Shown: in pieces, positions 27,465 to 36,069 of the stretch | Layout: the number at the start of each line of letters is the position of its first letter | Position numbering within the stretch: position 1 is the stretch's first letter | Assembly: GCF_015352455.1 (NCBI RefSeq) | Contig: NZ_JADKPN010000001.1 | Coordinates: 1,045,404 to 1,109,403 of the forward strand | Direction: 5' to 3' | Source of the DNA: Nocardioides islandensis | GTDB taxonomy: Bacteria > Actinomycetota > Actinomycetes > Propionibacteriales > Nocardioidaceae | DNA length: 64,000 nt | Notes under the pieces: model-generated | What the model saw: only the letters and a program-made list of their open reading frames with translations | Told to the model about the DNA's origin: nothing | Databases searched by the model: none | Program-made: the position numbers and the translations under genes

Positions 27465-29336
27465 GTGGAGATCGCGGTCCTGCTCGTCGCCCTGGCCGTC
27501 GCGGTCCTGGCGTTCACCGCGCTCGCCGATCGCGTCGACTTCCCCGCGCCCCTGCTGCTGATCGCGGTGGGCGTCGCCGGCTCGTACATCCCCGGCGTCC
27601 CCGAGATCCACCTCGAGCCCGAGATGGTCCTGCTGGGCCTGCTGCCGCCGCTGTTGTACGCCGCCGCGATCCAGACGTCCCTCGTCGACTTCAACGCGAA
27701 CCGCCGGGCCATCCTGCTGCTGTCGGTCGGGCTGGTGGTGTTCACGACGTTGGGGGTCGGCGCGATCGTGCACGCGATCATCCCGGACATCTCGTGGGCG
27801 GTCTGCTTCGCGATCGGCGCGGTCGTCGCGCCGCCGGACGCCGTGGCCGCGACCGCGGTCGCGCGCCGCATCGGCCTGCCGCGACGGATCGTGACCATCC
27901 TCGAGGGCGAGTCGCTGCTCAACGACGCCACGGCGCTGGTCGCGCTGCGCACGTCCATCGCGGCCGCCGGCGTGGGCGTCGAGGCGATGCACGTCGGCGA
28001 GGAGTTCCTGATCGCCTCCGTCGGTGGCGGCGCCGTCGGGTTCGTGGTGTTCGTCGTCGTCGCCAAGCTGCGCAAGCTGATCACCGATCCGGTGCTGGAC
28101 ACCGCGATCTCGTTCGTCGTGCCGTTCGGCACCTACATCGCGGCGGAGAAGATCGAGGCATCCGGCGTCATCGCCGTCGTCGTGGCCGGCCTGCTGCTGG
28201 GTCACAAGGCCCCGATCGTGCAGACCGCCCAGTCCCGCATCGCCGAGCGGATGAACTGGCGGACGATCGCCTTCGTCCTGGAGAACGCCGTCTTCCTGCT
28301 GATCGGCCTCCAAGCCGGCTGGATCCTGGAGGACGTCCAGCAGAGCACGCTGTCGACCGGCCGCATCGTCGGCGTGTGCGCCGCGGTCCTCGCCGGCTGC
28401 ATCGTGCTGCGGATGATGTGGGTGTTCGTGGCGCGGTACCTGCTGGTCCGCCCCGGGCCGGACCCGAGCACCGGGCAGAAGCCGCCGTGGACCTTCACGC
28501 TGATCCTGGGCTGGGCCGGCATCCGCGGGGTGGTGACGCTGGCCGCGGCCTTCGTCATCCCGAAGGAGACCGAGCACCGCGAGGTGCTGCTGCTCATCGC
28601 GTTCACCGTCGTGGCCGGCACGTTGTTCGTCCAGGGCCTGTCGCTGCCGATGCTCGCGCGCCGGCTGCGGGTCCCCGCACCCGACCCGATGGAGGACGCG
28701 CTGGCCCGGGCCACGCTGCTCCAGCAGGCGTCCAAGGCCGGCTACAAGGTGCTCCAGGACCTCGAGTACGACGACCCGCAGGGCGTCGTGAAGCTCGTCA
28801 AGCAACGCATCGAGCAACGCAACTTCGCGGCCTGGGAGCGCCTCGGCACCCAGGCCGACGTGGAGACGCCGAGCGAGCTGTACGCCCGCGTGCGGCTGGC
28901 CATGATCGAGGCCGAGCGCGGCCGGGTCCTCGAGGTGCGCGACGCCGGCCAGGTGGCCAGCGACGTGGTCAGCGAGGTGCTCGCGATGCTCGACGTCGAG
29001 GAGTCGATGATCGACATCGCGCAAAGCCGGCGCGAGGAGCTCAAGACGGAGTACTCACGGCTCCGGCGTACCGGAGCCTCCTGCGAGCACCTCGACTCCC
29101 AGCCGGTCCAGGAGGTGGCCCAGGAGCCGCCGCCGGTGTGCCAGGCGTGCGTCGACGGCGGTACGACGTGGGTGTCGCTGCGGCTCTGCCTGACCTGCGG
29201 CAACATCGGCTGCTGCGACTCGTCGGTGATGCGGCACGCCACTGGGCACTTCCGGGAGACGACCCATCCGGTCATCCAGTCGGCGGAGCCGCTGGAGGAC
29301 TGGCGGTGGTGCTACGTGCACCACGCGACCGCTTAG
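27465..29336 (+). CDS. Na+/H+ antiporter (CPA1-type) with C-terminal UBP-type zinc finger
   Basis: 623 residues. Residues 1-420 form a cation:proton antiporter with about twelve membrane helices; ion-site marks are APPDAVAATAV and EGESLLNDATALV, and the AGIRGVVTLAAAFVIP helix is typical of the NhaP/NHE group. A soluble region of helices follows. Residues 540-621 form a UBP-type zinc finger (first Cys in CEHLD, then CQACV, CLTCGNIGCCD, GHFRETTHPV and a terminal CYVHH). In eukaryotes this finger binds ubiquitin C-termini; in bacteria it usually occurs as a stand-alone small protein, and its ligand is unknown. GTG start has AAGG just upstream. Confidence 0.9.
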   Translation: MEIAVLLVALAVAVLAFTALADRVDFPAPLLLIAVGVAGSYIPGVPEIHLEPEMVLLGLLPPLLYAAAIQTSLVDFNANRRAILLLSVGLVVFTTLGVGAIVHAIIPDISWAVCFAIGAVVAPPDAVAATAVARRIGLPRRIVTILEGESLLNDATALVALRTSIAAAGVGVEAMHVGEEFLIASVGGGAVGFVVFVVVAKLRKLITDPVLDTAISFVVPFGTYIAAEKIEASGVIAVVVAGLLLGHKAPIVQTAQSRIAERMNWRTIAFVLENAVFLLIGLQAGWILEDVQQSTLSTGRIVGVCAAVLAGCIVLRMMWVFVARYLLVRPGPDPSTGQKPPWTFTLILGWAGIRGVVTLAAAFVIPKETEHREVLLLIAFTVVAGTLFVQGLSLPMLARRLRVPAPDPMEDALARATLLQQASKAGYKVLQDLEYDDPQGVVKLVKQRIEQRNFAAWERLGTQADVETPSELYARVRLAMIEAERGRVLEVRDAGQVASDVVSEVLAMLDVEESMIDIAQSRREELKTEYSRLRRTGASCEHLDSQPVQEVAQEPPPVCQACVDGGTTWVSLRLCLTCGNIGCCDSSVMRHATGHFRETTHPVIQSAEPLEDWRWCYVHHATA

Positions 29337-29746
29337 GCGGTCGGCGGCCTCTCCTCGTCGGCGGGTGGCTCGGCGGGTTCGGCCGGGGCCGGCGGCTCGG
29401 CTGCCGCCGGCGGCTCGGCGGGCACCGGAGGTACCGGGGGCGCCGGGGCTGCCGGGGCTGCCGGGGCTGCCGGGGGCGGGGCGGCCTGGACAGGAGGGAC
29501 GGGCGGCGGCGGTGCCGGGGGCGGGGTGAGCAGCCGGAACGCCGGCAGCCGGCCGGCCTGCTCGGTGGACCAGAGCTGGTTGATCAGCCGCTGCCGGTCG
29601 GCCTCGTCGATGGGCCGGCCCGTCGCGGTGAGGTAGGCGATCATGCCCAGGTCGCGGTACTGCTGCTCGGAGACGCGGGCGTCGCCCCCCGCGAGGCTCG
29701 CCCGCAGGTCGTCGGCGGCCTCCTTGGCCTTGTCCATGAAACCCAT
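29333..29746 (-). CDS. Pro/Ala-rich cytoplasmic protein of unknown function
   Basis: 137 residues. The N-terminal half (MGFMDKAKEAADDLRASLAG, then SEQQYRDLGMIAYLTATGRP) is helical and resembles short actinobacterial proteins of unknown role. The C-terminal half is almost entirely Pro, Ala, Glu and Val and would be disordered. It converges with the antiporter gene and their stop codons overlap in the four bases TTAG at 29333-29336. Confidence 0.7.
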   Translation of the reverse strand: MGFMDKAKEAADDLRASLAGGDARVSEQQYRDLGMIAYLTATGRPIDEADRQRLINQLWSTEQAGRLPAFRLLTPPPAPPPPVPPVQAAPPPAAPAAPAAPAPPVPPVPAEPPAAAEPPAPAEPAEPPADEERPPTA

Positions 29747-29835
29747 CCGAGGACTCCCTCGCTCGATCCGGTCGCGCCACCCGAGATGCCGGGCAGCCTA
29801 GCCGCCGGGGTGGTGTCCCACCTGTGGGCCGGCCC

Positions 29836-30456
29836 TCAGCCGAGGAGGGTGCGGACGGCCAGCCCGGCGATGATCAGCCCGGACACCCAGGCCGTCACGA
29901 CGCGGCCGCGGTGACCGGTCACCGAGCGGCCGAGGGCGGCGCCGATGCCGGCGAGGGTCAGCTGCCAGGACGCACTCGCGACGAACGCCGCGAGCACGAA
30001 CACCACGCCCTCTGCCCAGCCGTCGGCGAGGTGCGGGTTGCCCACGATGACGGCGACGAAGTAGATGACCGTCGTCGGGTTCACGGCCGTCAGCGCGAGG
30101 AACGCGGCGAAGGCCTGCCACGGCAACAGGTCGCGCGACGAGGCGGGCGCCGCCGCGCTGCGGCCGGTGCTGCGTCGGCCGAGCCAGATGGTGAGCGCGG
30201 CGATGCCCAGCAGCACGACGGCCGACAGCACGCGCAACCACCCGTCGTACGGCTCCAGCCGGTCGGCGATCGCGGCCCCACCGACGACCGCGACGGCGGC
30301 GTACCCGCCGTCGACCGTCGCGACGCCCATGGCCGCGGCCGAGCCGGTGCGGATCGAGGTCCGGGCCGTGAGCGCGACCAGCAGCGCACCGACGGCGCCG
30401 ATCGGGATCGCGATGGCCCAGCCGGTGACGAGACCGGACAGGAGCACCTCGAGCAC
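29836..30456 (-). CDS. LysE/RhtB family exporter
   Basis: Inner-membrane exporter of 206 residues with about six helices. The first helix region WAIAIPIGAVGALLVALTAR carries the family pattern, and VNPTTVIYFVAVI is the conserved Asn-Pro helix. Members export amino acids or related small molecules; the substrate is not evident. Its start is about 90 bases from the stop of the next minus-strand gene, with a strong terminator hairpin between. Confidence 0.85.
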   Translation of the reverse strand: MLEVLLSGLVTGWAIAIPIGAVGALLVALTARTSIRTGSAAAMGVATVDGGYAAVAVVGGAAIADRLEPYDGWLRVLSAVVLLGIAALTIWLGRRSTGRSAAAPASSRDLLPWQAFAAFLALTAVNPTTVIYFVAVIVGNPHLADGWAEGVVFVLAAFVASASWQLTLAGIGAALGRSVTGHRGRVVTAWVSGLIIAGLAVRTLLG

Positions 30457-30483
30457 GCGGTGATTCTGGCCGCAGCAAGGACA

Positions 30484-30514
30484 CGGCCGCCAGGGGGTTT
30501 GCCCCTGGCGGCCG
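30484..30514 (-). terminator. Strong hairpin terminator
   Basis: A perfect 13-base stem (CGGCCGCCAGGGG with its complement) closes a 5-base loop GTTTG. It lies 33 bases past the stop of the secreted small protein gene. There is no U-tract, as is common in GC-rich actinobacteria. Confidence 0.7.
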
Positions 30515-30546
30515 CGCCTTACCCGGTGGAGGTCAGGACAGGTGCA

Positions 30547-30867
30547 TCAGCACCACGGGTACTGGAAGAGGCTGTCGTCGCCGGCCCGGTGGTCGGCCAG
30601 CACCACGCTGAGCGGCAGAGGGTCGGGCAGCGAGGCGACGTCAGTGCCCGCACGAGGCGTCACGCCGACCGACACCGCGGTGGCAATGGGCAGGCCGCCC
30701 TTCGCCACGGCGGCGAAGAGGCCGTTCTCCTTGAGGAAGCTCATGCCGGCACGCATGCAGTCGGTGTCCGGCGCGGCCGAGGCGGACGGAGCGGTCGCCA
30801 CGGCGCCGAGGCCGGCGGCGACGAGCGTGATGGCCCCGAGTCCGATGCGGGTACGGGAGTGGGTCAT
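30547..30867 (-). CDS. Small secreted protein with one possible disulfide
   Basis: 106 residues. ATG at 30867 has AAAGGAG 6 bases upstream. The signal peptide (MTHSRTRIGLGAITLVAAGL and on) ends at a likely PSASA cleavage site near residue 32. The mature part has only two cysteines, one in TDCMRAG and one as the last residue (PWC), so a single disulfide could close the chain. No family was recognised. It is divergent from the B12-binding MerR regulator, and TGTCCA direct repeats overlap its ribosome site and leader, so it is the best local target of that regulator. Confidence 0.7.
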   Translation of the reverse strand: MTHSRTRIGLGAITLVAAGLGAVATAPSASAAPDTDCMRAGMSFLKENGLFAAVAKGGLPIATAVSVGVTPRAGTDVASLPDPLPLSVVLADHRAGDDSLFQYPWC

Positions 30868-30879
30868 GACGAACTCCTT

Positions 30880-30945
30880 TGTCCAATGTTTGTCCAACGT
30901 TGGCCATCAGACCATGCCGAGGAGAACTTGTCCAGTCTTTGTCCA
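30880..30945. promoter_or_regulatory. Candidate operator of the B12-binding MerR regulator: two pairs of 11-base direct repeats
   Basis: TGTCCA occurs at 30880, 30891, 30929 and 30940, so each pair is spaced exactly 11 bases. On the minus strand the core is TGGACA, which fits the TnnACA, 11-base direct-repeat layout reported for CarH operators. The first pair overlaps the leader and ribosome site of the secreted protein gene; the second is about 25 bases before the regulator gene. Confidence 0.55.
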
Positions 30946-30968
30946 ATGTGGGGCGTAGGGTGTCTCCC

Positions 30969-31844
30969 GTGTACACCGTCAAGCACGCCGCCGTCCTGAC
31001 CGGGATCCCGGCCGAGACGCTGCGGATGTGGGAGCGGCGGTACGGCGTGGTGGCGCCGGCGCGCAGCGAAGGTGGCTACCGCCTCTACGACGACGCCGCC
31101 ATCGCGCGGCTCACCGCGATGCACGCCCTGGTGGAGGCGGGCTGGTCACCGCGGCGGGCCGCCGAGCAGGTCGCCTCGGGCACAACGCTGGGACGGACTT
31201 CGGACGCGGCCATGCCCGAGGGCGCCGAGGACGAGGGGGACCTCGGGGTCCTGGTGCGACTGGCCCGCGACCTGGACCCGCGCGTGATGGCGCGGGAGCT
31301 CGACGAGGTCTTCGCCCGCGCCGACGCCGACACCTTCCTCGACGACTGGCTGATGCCGGCGCTGCGGCAGCTCGGGCTGGCCTGGCAGCGGGGCGAGGTC
31401 TCGGTGGCGGGGGAGCACTTCGTCAGCGCCTCCCTGCAGCGTCGGCTGGCGGCCGTCCTCGACGGCGTCCCGGGCACCGACGATGCGCCCCGGGTGCTGG
31501 TCGGCCTGGCCCGCGGGTCCCGGCACGAGCTCGGGGTCCTGGCGTTCGCGATCGCGCTGGCCCGCGCGGGGGCCGAGGTCGTGTACGTCGGCGGCGACCT
31601 GCCCCCGGACAGCTGGGTCGTGGCCGCCACCACCCAGCGGCCGGACGCGGTCGTCATCGGCGTGCCGTCGGCCGACGACGTGCCGGCCGTGCGCGACACG
31701 GTGTCCGCGCTGGGCGCCGTACGCCCGGAGCTCCCGGTGCTGGTCGGCGGGCGGCACCAGGACGACGTCGGCGCCGGCGAGCCGTTGGGGCACTCGCTGC
31801 GCGACGCCGCGACCGCGGTCGTCGCGCGCCTGGCCCGCTCCTAG
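30969..31844 (+). CDS. LitR/CarH-type MerR regulator with B12-binding domain
   Basis: Putative adenosylcobalamin-dependent, light-sensing repressor of 291 residues. Residues 1-70 are a MerR winged helix (TVKHAAVLTGIPAETLRMWERRYG). The helical bundle carries W139-x9-E149-H150, the Wx9EH cap of CarH. The Rossmann-like domain has His186 in SRHELG, the likely lower cobalt ligand, then VVYVGGDLPPDSW. The residue after W139 is Gln, where the Thermus protein, as I recall, has the histidine that binds cobalt after illumination. Known relatives control carotenoid genes; none is in this window. It shares its promoter region with the secreted protein gene. Confidence 0.85.
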   Translation: MYTVKHAAVLTGIPAETLRMWERRYGVVAPARSEGGYRLYDDAAIARLTAMHALVEAGWSPRRAAEQVASGTTLGRTSDAAMPEGAEDEGDLGVLVRLARDLDPRVMARELDEVFARADADTFLDDWLMPALRQLGLAWQRGEVSVAGEHFVSASLQRRLAAVLDGVPGTDDAPRVLVGLARGSRHELGVLAFAIALARAGAEVVYVGGDLPPDSWVVAATTQRPDAVVIGVPSADDVPAVRDTVSALGAVRPELPVLVGGRHQDDVGAGEPLGHSLRDAATAVVARLARS

Positions 31845-31854
31845 GCTGGCAGGC

Positions 31855-32493
31855 ATGCGGATCACGAAGTTCGGTCACGCCTGCGTCCGGGTCGAGCACG
31901 ACGGGCACATCGTGGTCATCGACCCCGGCGCGTTCACCGATCCGGAGGCGGTGGACGGCGCCGACGCGGTGCTGATCACCCACGAGCACCCCGACCACTA
32001 CGAGCCCGGCCGCCTGGCCCGCGCCGACGCGCCGGTCCTGACCATCGAGGCGGTCACGAAACGGATCCGCGAGGAGGCGCCCGACGTCGCCGAGCGCCTC
32101 ACCGTGGTGTCGCCGGGTGAGTCGTTCGAGGCGGCCGGGTTGCCGGTGCGCGCAGTCGGCCAGCGGCACGCCGTCATCCACCCGGACCTGCCGCGGTTCG
32201 ACAACAGCGGGTACGTCGTCACGGCCGGAGACCAGAAGCTCTTCCACCCCGGCGACGCGCTGACCCCGCCGGACGAGGCGGTCGACCTGCTCTGCGTGGT
32301 CGTCTCCGCGCCCTGGATGCGGGCGGCCGAGGGCATCGACTTCGCCCGGCTGGTGGGCGCCCCGCGCAACCTGGCCATCCACGACAAGGTCTACTCCGAG
32401 ATCGGCCTCGGCATCGTCGACGGCCACTTCTCGCGCCTGCTCCCGGAGTCGCAGTCGTACGTCCGGCTGGCCGACGGCCAGGACCTGGACTGA
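31855..32493 (+). CDS. UlaG-like metallo-beta-lactamase fold hydrolase
   Basis: 212 residues. It begins MRITKFGHACVRVEHDG, the UlaG/L-ascorbate lactonase-type entry, and has the metal motif THEHPDHYEP, a later His in GQRHAVIHPDLP and the Asp in HPGDALTPP. Such proteins hydrolyse lactones, phosphoesters or unknown substrates in the cytoplasm. It starts 10 bases after the MerR regulator, so they may be cotranscribed. Its stop is 7 bases from the convergent menF stop. Confidence 0.82.
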   Translation: MRITKFGHACVRVEHDGHIVVIDPGAFTDPEAVDGADAVLITHEHPDHYEPGRLARADAPVLTIEAVTKRIREEAPDVAERLTVVSPGESFEAAGLPVRAVGQRHAVIHPDLPRFDNSGYVVTAGDQKLFHPGDALTPPDEAVDLLCVVVSAPWMRAAEGIDFARLVGAPRNLAIHDKVYSEIGLGIVDGHFSRLLPESQSYVRLADGQDLD

Positions 32494-32500
32494 CGCTCGG

Positions 32501-33748
32501 CTAGGAGCCGGCGAGCGCGTCGCGGACCGGGAGGAACTTCGCCTGCGCCTCGGCCAGCTCGGCCTCGGGGTCGGAGTCGGCGACGATGCCGCAGCCGGCG
32601 AAGAGCCGGACGGTGGCGCCGTGCACCTCGGCGGAGCGCAGGGCGATGGCCCACTCGCCGTCGCCGTCGGCGTCCATCCAGCCGGCCGGGCCGGCGTACC
32701 GGCCCCGGTCCATGCCCTCGATCTCGGCGATGAGCTCGACGGCCACGCGCGTCGGCGTACCGCCGACGGCAGCGCTCGGGTGCAGCGACGCCGCCAGCTC
32801 CAGCGACGAGACCGTGGCGGCGTCGTGCACGACACCGGCCACGTCGGTGGCCAGGTGCATGACGTTCGGGAGGTGCAGCACGAACGGCGCCTCGGGGACG
32901 TTCATCGACGAGCAGTGCGGCTCGAGCGACTCGGCGACCGAGCGGACGGCGTACTCGTGCTCCTCGAGGTCCTTCGACGACCGGGCGAGCGTGGCGGCGA
33001 GGGCGAGGTCGGCGGAGTCGTCGCCGGTACGCCGGATGGTGCCGGCGAGCACGCGGGACGTGACCAGGCCGCGCTCGCGTCGTACGAGCATCTCCGGCGA
33101 CGCGCCGAACAGCCCGTCGACGTGGAAGGTCCAGCACATCGGGTAGTGCTCGCTGAGCCGCTGGAGCGGCCAGCGGACGTCGACCGGTGCGTCGGCGGTG
33201 GCGATCAGGTCGCGGGCCAGCACGACCTTCTCCAGGCCGCCGGCGTTGATGCGGGCGACCGCGTCGGCCACGACGGCCATCCAGCGCTCACCGTCGAGGG
33301 CGCCGTCGGCGAACGTGATGTCGACCGGGGCGGCGGCCGGGTCTGCGAGGCCGAGGTCCGGTGCGGTGGTCTCCTCCGGGCCGATCGTGGTCAGCCAGGT
33401 CGTCCCCGCGCGGCGGCCGACGATCACCTGCGGCACGACGAGCACGGAGTCGCCCGGGTCGTCGGCGAAGGCGAAGGTCCCGAAGCACACCAGGCCGGAG
33501 CCCGGCTCGTCGACCGCGTCGTGGACGACCGCCCGGCTGACCAGCTCGGTCCACCACTTGTCGGCGTCGGCGAACCGCGTCACGCCGCGGGTGCGCACCT
33601 CGGCGGCGACGCCCCACGCGACCATGCCCTCGCCGCGGCGCAGCCAGGCGACCGGCGCGTCCTGCGGCAGCAGGTCGAGCAGTGGGGTGTCCGCAAGAGT
33701 GTCGGAGAGGTCGAGCGGGACCGACCGCACGACGAGGGGACTCGACAC
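32501..33748 (-). CDS. menF: Isochorismate synthase
   Basis: Chorismate-utilising enzyme of 415 residues making isochorismate, the MenD substrate. The C-terminal catalytic domain shows GGLEKVVLARDL, SPEMLVRRERGLVTSRVLAGT, LHPSAAVGGTP and YAGPAGW, all marks of the family. The GTG at 33748 is chosen because MSSPLVVRS is how actinobacterial relatives begin; a GTG at 33772 is in frame. It is separate from the other men genes but surrounded by them. An entC-like role in siderophore synthesis is possible, but the menaquinone context favours menF. Confidence 0.9.
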   Translation of the reverse strand: MSSPLVVRSVPLDLSDTLADTPLLDLLPQDAPVAWLRRGEGMVAWGVAAEVRTRGVTRFADADKWWTELVSRAVVHDAVDEPGSGLVCFGTFAFADDPGDSVLVVPQVIVGRRAGTTWLTTIGPEETTAPDLGLADPAAAPVDITFADGALDGERWMAVVADAVARINAGGLEKVVLARDLIATADAPVDVRWPLQRLSEHYPMCWTFHVDGLFGASPEMLVRRERGLVTSRVLAGTIRRTGDDSADLALAATLARSSKDLEEHEYAVRSVAESLEPHCSSMNVPEAPFVLHLPNVMHLATDVAGVVHDAATVSSLELAASLHPSAAVGGTPTRVAVELIAEIEGMDRGRYAGPAGWMDADGDGEWAIALRSAEVHGATVRLFAGCGIVADSDPEAELAEAQAKFLPVRDALAGS

Positions 33749-33807
33749 GTCGCCGACCCTACTCGGGGACACCGAGCGAACCGGAACCGATGGGCCTGTC
33801 TACTGCG

Positions 33808-35058
33808 TCACGACCAGTAGACAACGACGGCGTCCCCGACCCGCACCTGCGAGAACAGCCACTTGATGCCCTCGTAGTCGCGGATGTTCACGCAGCCGTG
33901 CGAGGCGCCGTAGTAGCCGACGGTCGCGAAGTCCGAGGAGTAGTGCACGGCCTGGCCGCCGGAGAAGAACATGGAGTACGGCATCTCCGAGCCGTAGAGC
34001 TTGGAGACGTGGTCGGCGTCCATCAGGTACACGTGGAAGAGGCCCTCGCGGGTCGGGGTGTCGTTGATCGTCGACCCGAACCGCGCGTCCAGCGTCAGCT
34101 GCACCTTGCCGTCGATCACCCAGCGCAAGGTACGGCTGGTCTTGTCGATGCAGAGCACCCGGCCGTGACGGCAGCGCGCGTCCAGCTCGCCGGGTTTCGG
34201 CTCGATGTTGAACAGCTCCTCGTGGCTCGGCGTCACGGTCATCGCGTGCAGCCGGTCGAGGGTGCGCCGGTCGATCTCGCCGGTGACCGGGATCTGGCGC
34301 TTGGCCTGGAATCCCTTGACGGCGCTGACCGTGCCGGCGTCGTACGTGCCCGTGACGTCGCCGAAGATCCAGGCGATCTGCTTCAACCTCGCTTGAGCAT
34401 CGCGGACCTGGTCGCCCTCGTCGCCGGACCTGAGGATCGGCTTGCCGGGGTGGAACACGTTGAACATCGCGTCGTGCGTCGGTGTCTTCGTCATCGCCTT
34501 GAGGCGGCGCCAGCTGGTGCGGTCGAGGACGCCGGTGGGCTTCAGCTTCCGCCTCACCTGGAAGCCCTGGACGGCCTCCTTGGTCGCGGCGTCGTACGTG
34601 CCGGTCGTGACCTCGGGCAGCCACTGGAGCTGGAAGAGCCGGCTCTGGAGCTCGCGGACCTGCTCGCCCTTGTCGCCCGGCCGGAGCACGACGGTCGGCA
34701 GGGAGGGCGTCGGACGCGGCCGCGGGGTGGCGGTCTCGGTCGGCGTCGGCGTCGCGACCGGCGCGACCGGAACCGGTGACGGCGTCGCCGTCGGCGTGGG
34801 GTCGGCCGTCGGCGTGGCGTGAGCCGGACGCGCGACTCGCGGCGTGAGCTCGGGACCCGCCGAGGGGGAGGCGTTGGAGACGGCCACGCCGACGCCGTAC
34901 GCCGTCCCGGCCGCGAGCAGGGTGGTGACGATGCTGGTGACCACGACTCGCCGGACGTGGGACGGGGCCGATATGGACCTGCTCGCTTTCTGGTCGGACG
35001 AACGGGGAAGGGCCCGACGTCTCAATCTTGACGTCGAGGAGACGCCGATCCCGGGCAT
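33808..35058 (-). CDS. L,D-transpeptidase with two peptidoglycan-binding domains
   Basis: Exported cell-wall crosslinking enzyme of 416 residues. One membrane segment (about 38-60) is followed by a Pro/Thr linker to about residue 120, two PG_binding_1 repeats (each ending in a RRLKAM or DRLHAM element) and a YkuD catalytic domain. The active site is SHGCVNIRD with Cys389. The ATG at 35058 leaves only 37 bases to the divergent menG. Codons 9-29 contain tca, aga, ttg, cgt, ctt, aaa and ata, unusual here, so the true start may lie further in. It would make 3-3 crosslinks or attach proteins to peptidoglycan. Confidence 0.9.
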   Translation of the reverse strand: MPGIGVSSTSRLRRRALPRSSDQKASRSISAPSHVRRVVVTSIVTTLLAAGTAYGVGVAVSNASPSAGPELTPRVARPAHATPTADPTPTATPSPVPVAPVATPTPTETATPRPRPTPSLPTVVLRPGDKGEQVRELQSRLFQLQWLPEVTTGTYDAATKEAVQGFQVRRKLKPTGVLDRTSWRRLKAMTKTPTHDAMFNVFHPGKPILRSGDEGDQVRDAQARLKQIAWIFGDVTGTYDAGTVSAVKGFQAKRQIPVTGEIDRRTLDRLHAMTVTPSHEELFNIEPKPGELDARCRHGRVLCIDKTSRTLRWVIDGKVQLTLDARFGSTINDTPTREGLFHVYLMDADHVSKLYGSEMPYSMFFSGGQAVHYSSDFATVGYYGASHGCVNIRDYEGIKWLFSQVRVGDAVVVYWS

Positions 35059-35095
35059 TTGGTTGCTGTGTCGGCTGCTCTTCTAGGCTCCGGAC

Positions 35096-35785
35096 GTGAC
35101 CCGCGCCGACCTGGACAAGCAGCCGTCCGACGTCCAGCGGATGTTCGACGCCGTCGCCCGTCGGTACGACGTCACCAACGACGTGCTCTCGATGGGCCAG
35201 GACCGGCGGTGGCGCAAGGCCGTCCTCGAGGCCGTCGACGCCGGGCCGGGGGACCGCGTGCTGGACCTCGCGGCCGGCACGGGTACCTCGAGCGTGCCCT
35301 TCGCGGAGCGCGGAGCCGTCGTCGTGCCGTGCGACTTCTCGCTCGGGATGCTGGCCGTCGGCAAGCGGGCCCGGCCGTCGCTGCCCTTCACGGCCGGGGA
35401 CGCGACGCAGCTGCCGTTCGCGGACGGCACCTTCGACGCGGTGACGATCTCCTTCGGGCTGCGCAACGTGGTCGACCCGCTCGCCGGGCTCCGGGAGATG
35501 CGCCGGGTCACCCGACCGGGCGGCCGGCTGGTGGTCTGCGAGTTCAGCCACCCGACGTTCGCGCCGTTCCGCACCGTGTACCTGGAGTACCTGATGAAGG
35601 CGCTCCCCGCGATCGCCCGCGGCGTCTCCTCCTCACCGGACGCCTACGTGTACCTCGCCGAGTCGATCCGCGCCTGGCCCGACCAGGCCGGCCTGGCCGC
35701 CCTCCTCGCCGACGCCGGCTGGCAGGCACCCCAGTGGCGCAACCTCTCCGGCGGCGTCGTCGCCCTGCACCGCGCCACCGCCTGA
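35096..35785 (+). CDS. menG: Demethylmenaquinone methyltransferase
   Basis: SAM-dependent UbiE/MenG methylase of 229 residues performing the last step of menaquinone synthesis. Marks are [20 protein letters not shown] near the N-terminus, the SAM motif [12 protein letters not shown], and [19 protein letters not shown] start. It ends 8 bases before the second 22-base repeat array and precedes the complex I operon, whose quinone substrate it completes. Confidence 0.93.
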   Translation: MTRADLDKQPSDVQRMFDAVARRYDVTNDVLSMGQDRRWRKAVLEAVDAGPGDRVLDLAAGTGTSSVPFAERGAVVVPCDFSLGMLAVGKRARPSLPFTAGDATQLPFADGTFDAVTISFGLRNVVDPLAGLREMRRVTRPGGRLVVCEFSHPTFAPFRTVYLEYLMKALPAIARGVSSSPDAYVYLAESIRAWPDQAGLAALLADAGWQAPQWRNLSGGVVALHRATA

Positions 35786-35792
35786 CGGGGTT

Positions 35793-35929
35793 GAGTTGCG
35801 CCCCCGGTACGCGCGAGTTGCGCCCCCGGTACCCGCGAGTTGCGCCCCCGGTACCGGTCAGCTGCGCCTCAGGTACGCCCTCGTCGTACCGGGGGCGCAA
35901 CTCGGACGTACCGGAGGCGCAACTCAACG
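35793..35929. repeat. 22-base repeat array, four direct then two inverted copies
   Basis: Direct copies at 35793-35814, 35815-35836, 35837-35858 and a diverged one at 35859-35880 share GAGTTGCGCCCCCGGTAC; after a 5-base centre, two inverted copies follow (35886-35907, 35908-35929). Same family and period as 11897-12054. It lies between menG and the nuo promoter and would form a large hairpin that could end menG transcription. Confidence 0.85.
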
Positions 35930-36041
35930 AATTACGACACGTACTCATGCGCTAAATGCCCAGGTCAGGGCCGGTCTCAGCGTCCTGAACCCCGGGTTTC
36001 GGGCGGGTCCGCGAGGGTCCTAGACTGTGCCGCGGCGCTGC

Positions 36042-36059
36042 TCGTGAACCCGTTCACAA
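36042..36059. promoter_or_regulatory. Candidate Rex operator upstream of nuoA
   Basis: TCGTGAACCCGTTCACAA matches TTGTGAA-N4-TTCACAA with one mismatch. Its inner 16 bases also match the CRP/GlxR consensus with one mismatch, so either regulator could use it. A possible -10 (TAGACT, 36021-36026) lies just upstream, which would place the site over early transcribed bases. Confidence 0.65.
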
Positions 36060-36069
36060 GGTCACAATC

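Noticed and set aside
33682..34779. Plus-strand frame opposite the L,D-transpeptidase
   Set aside because: It is a shadow of the Pro/Thr linker and catalytic domain on the minus strand, with no recognisable domain.
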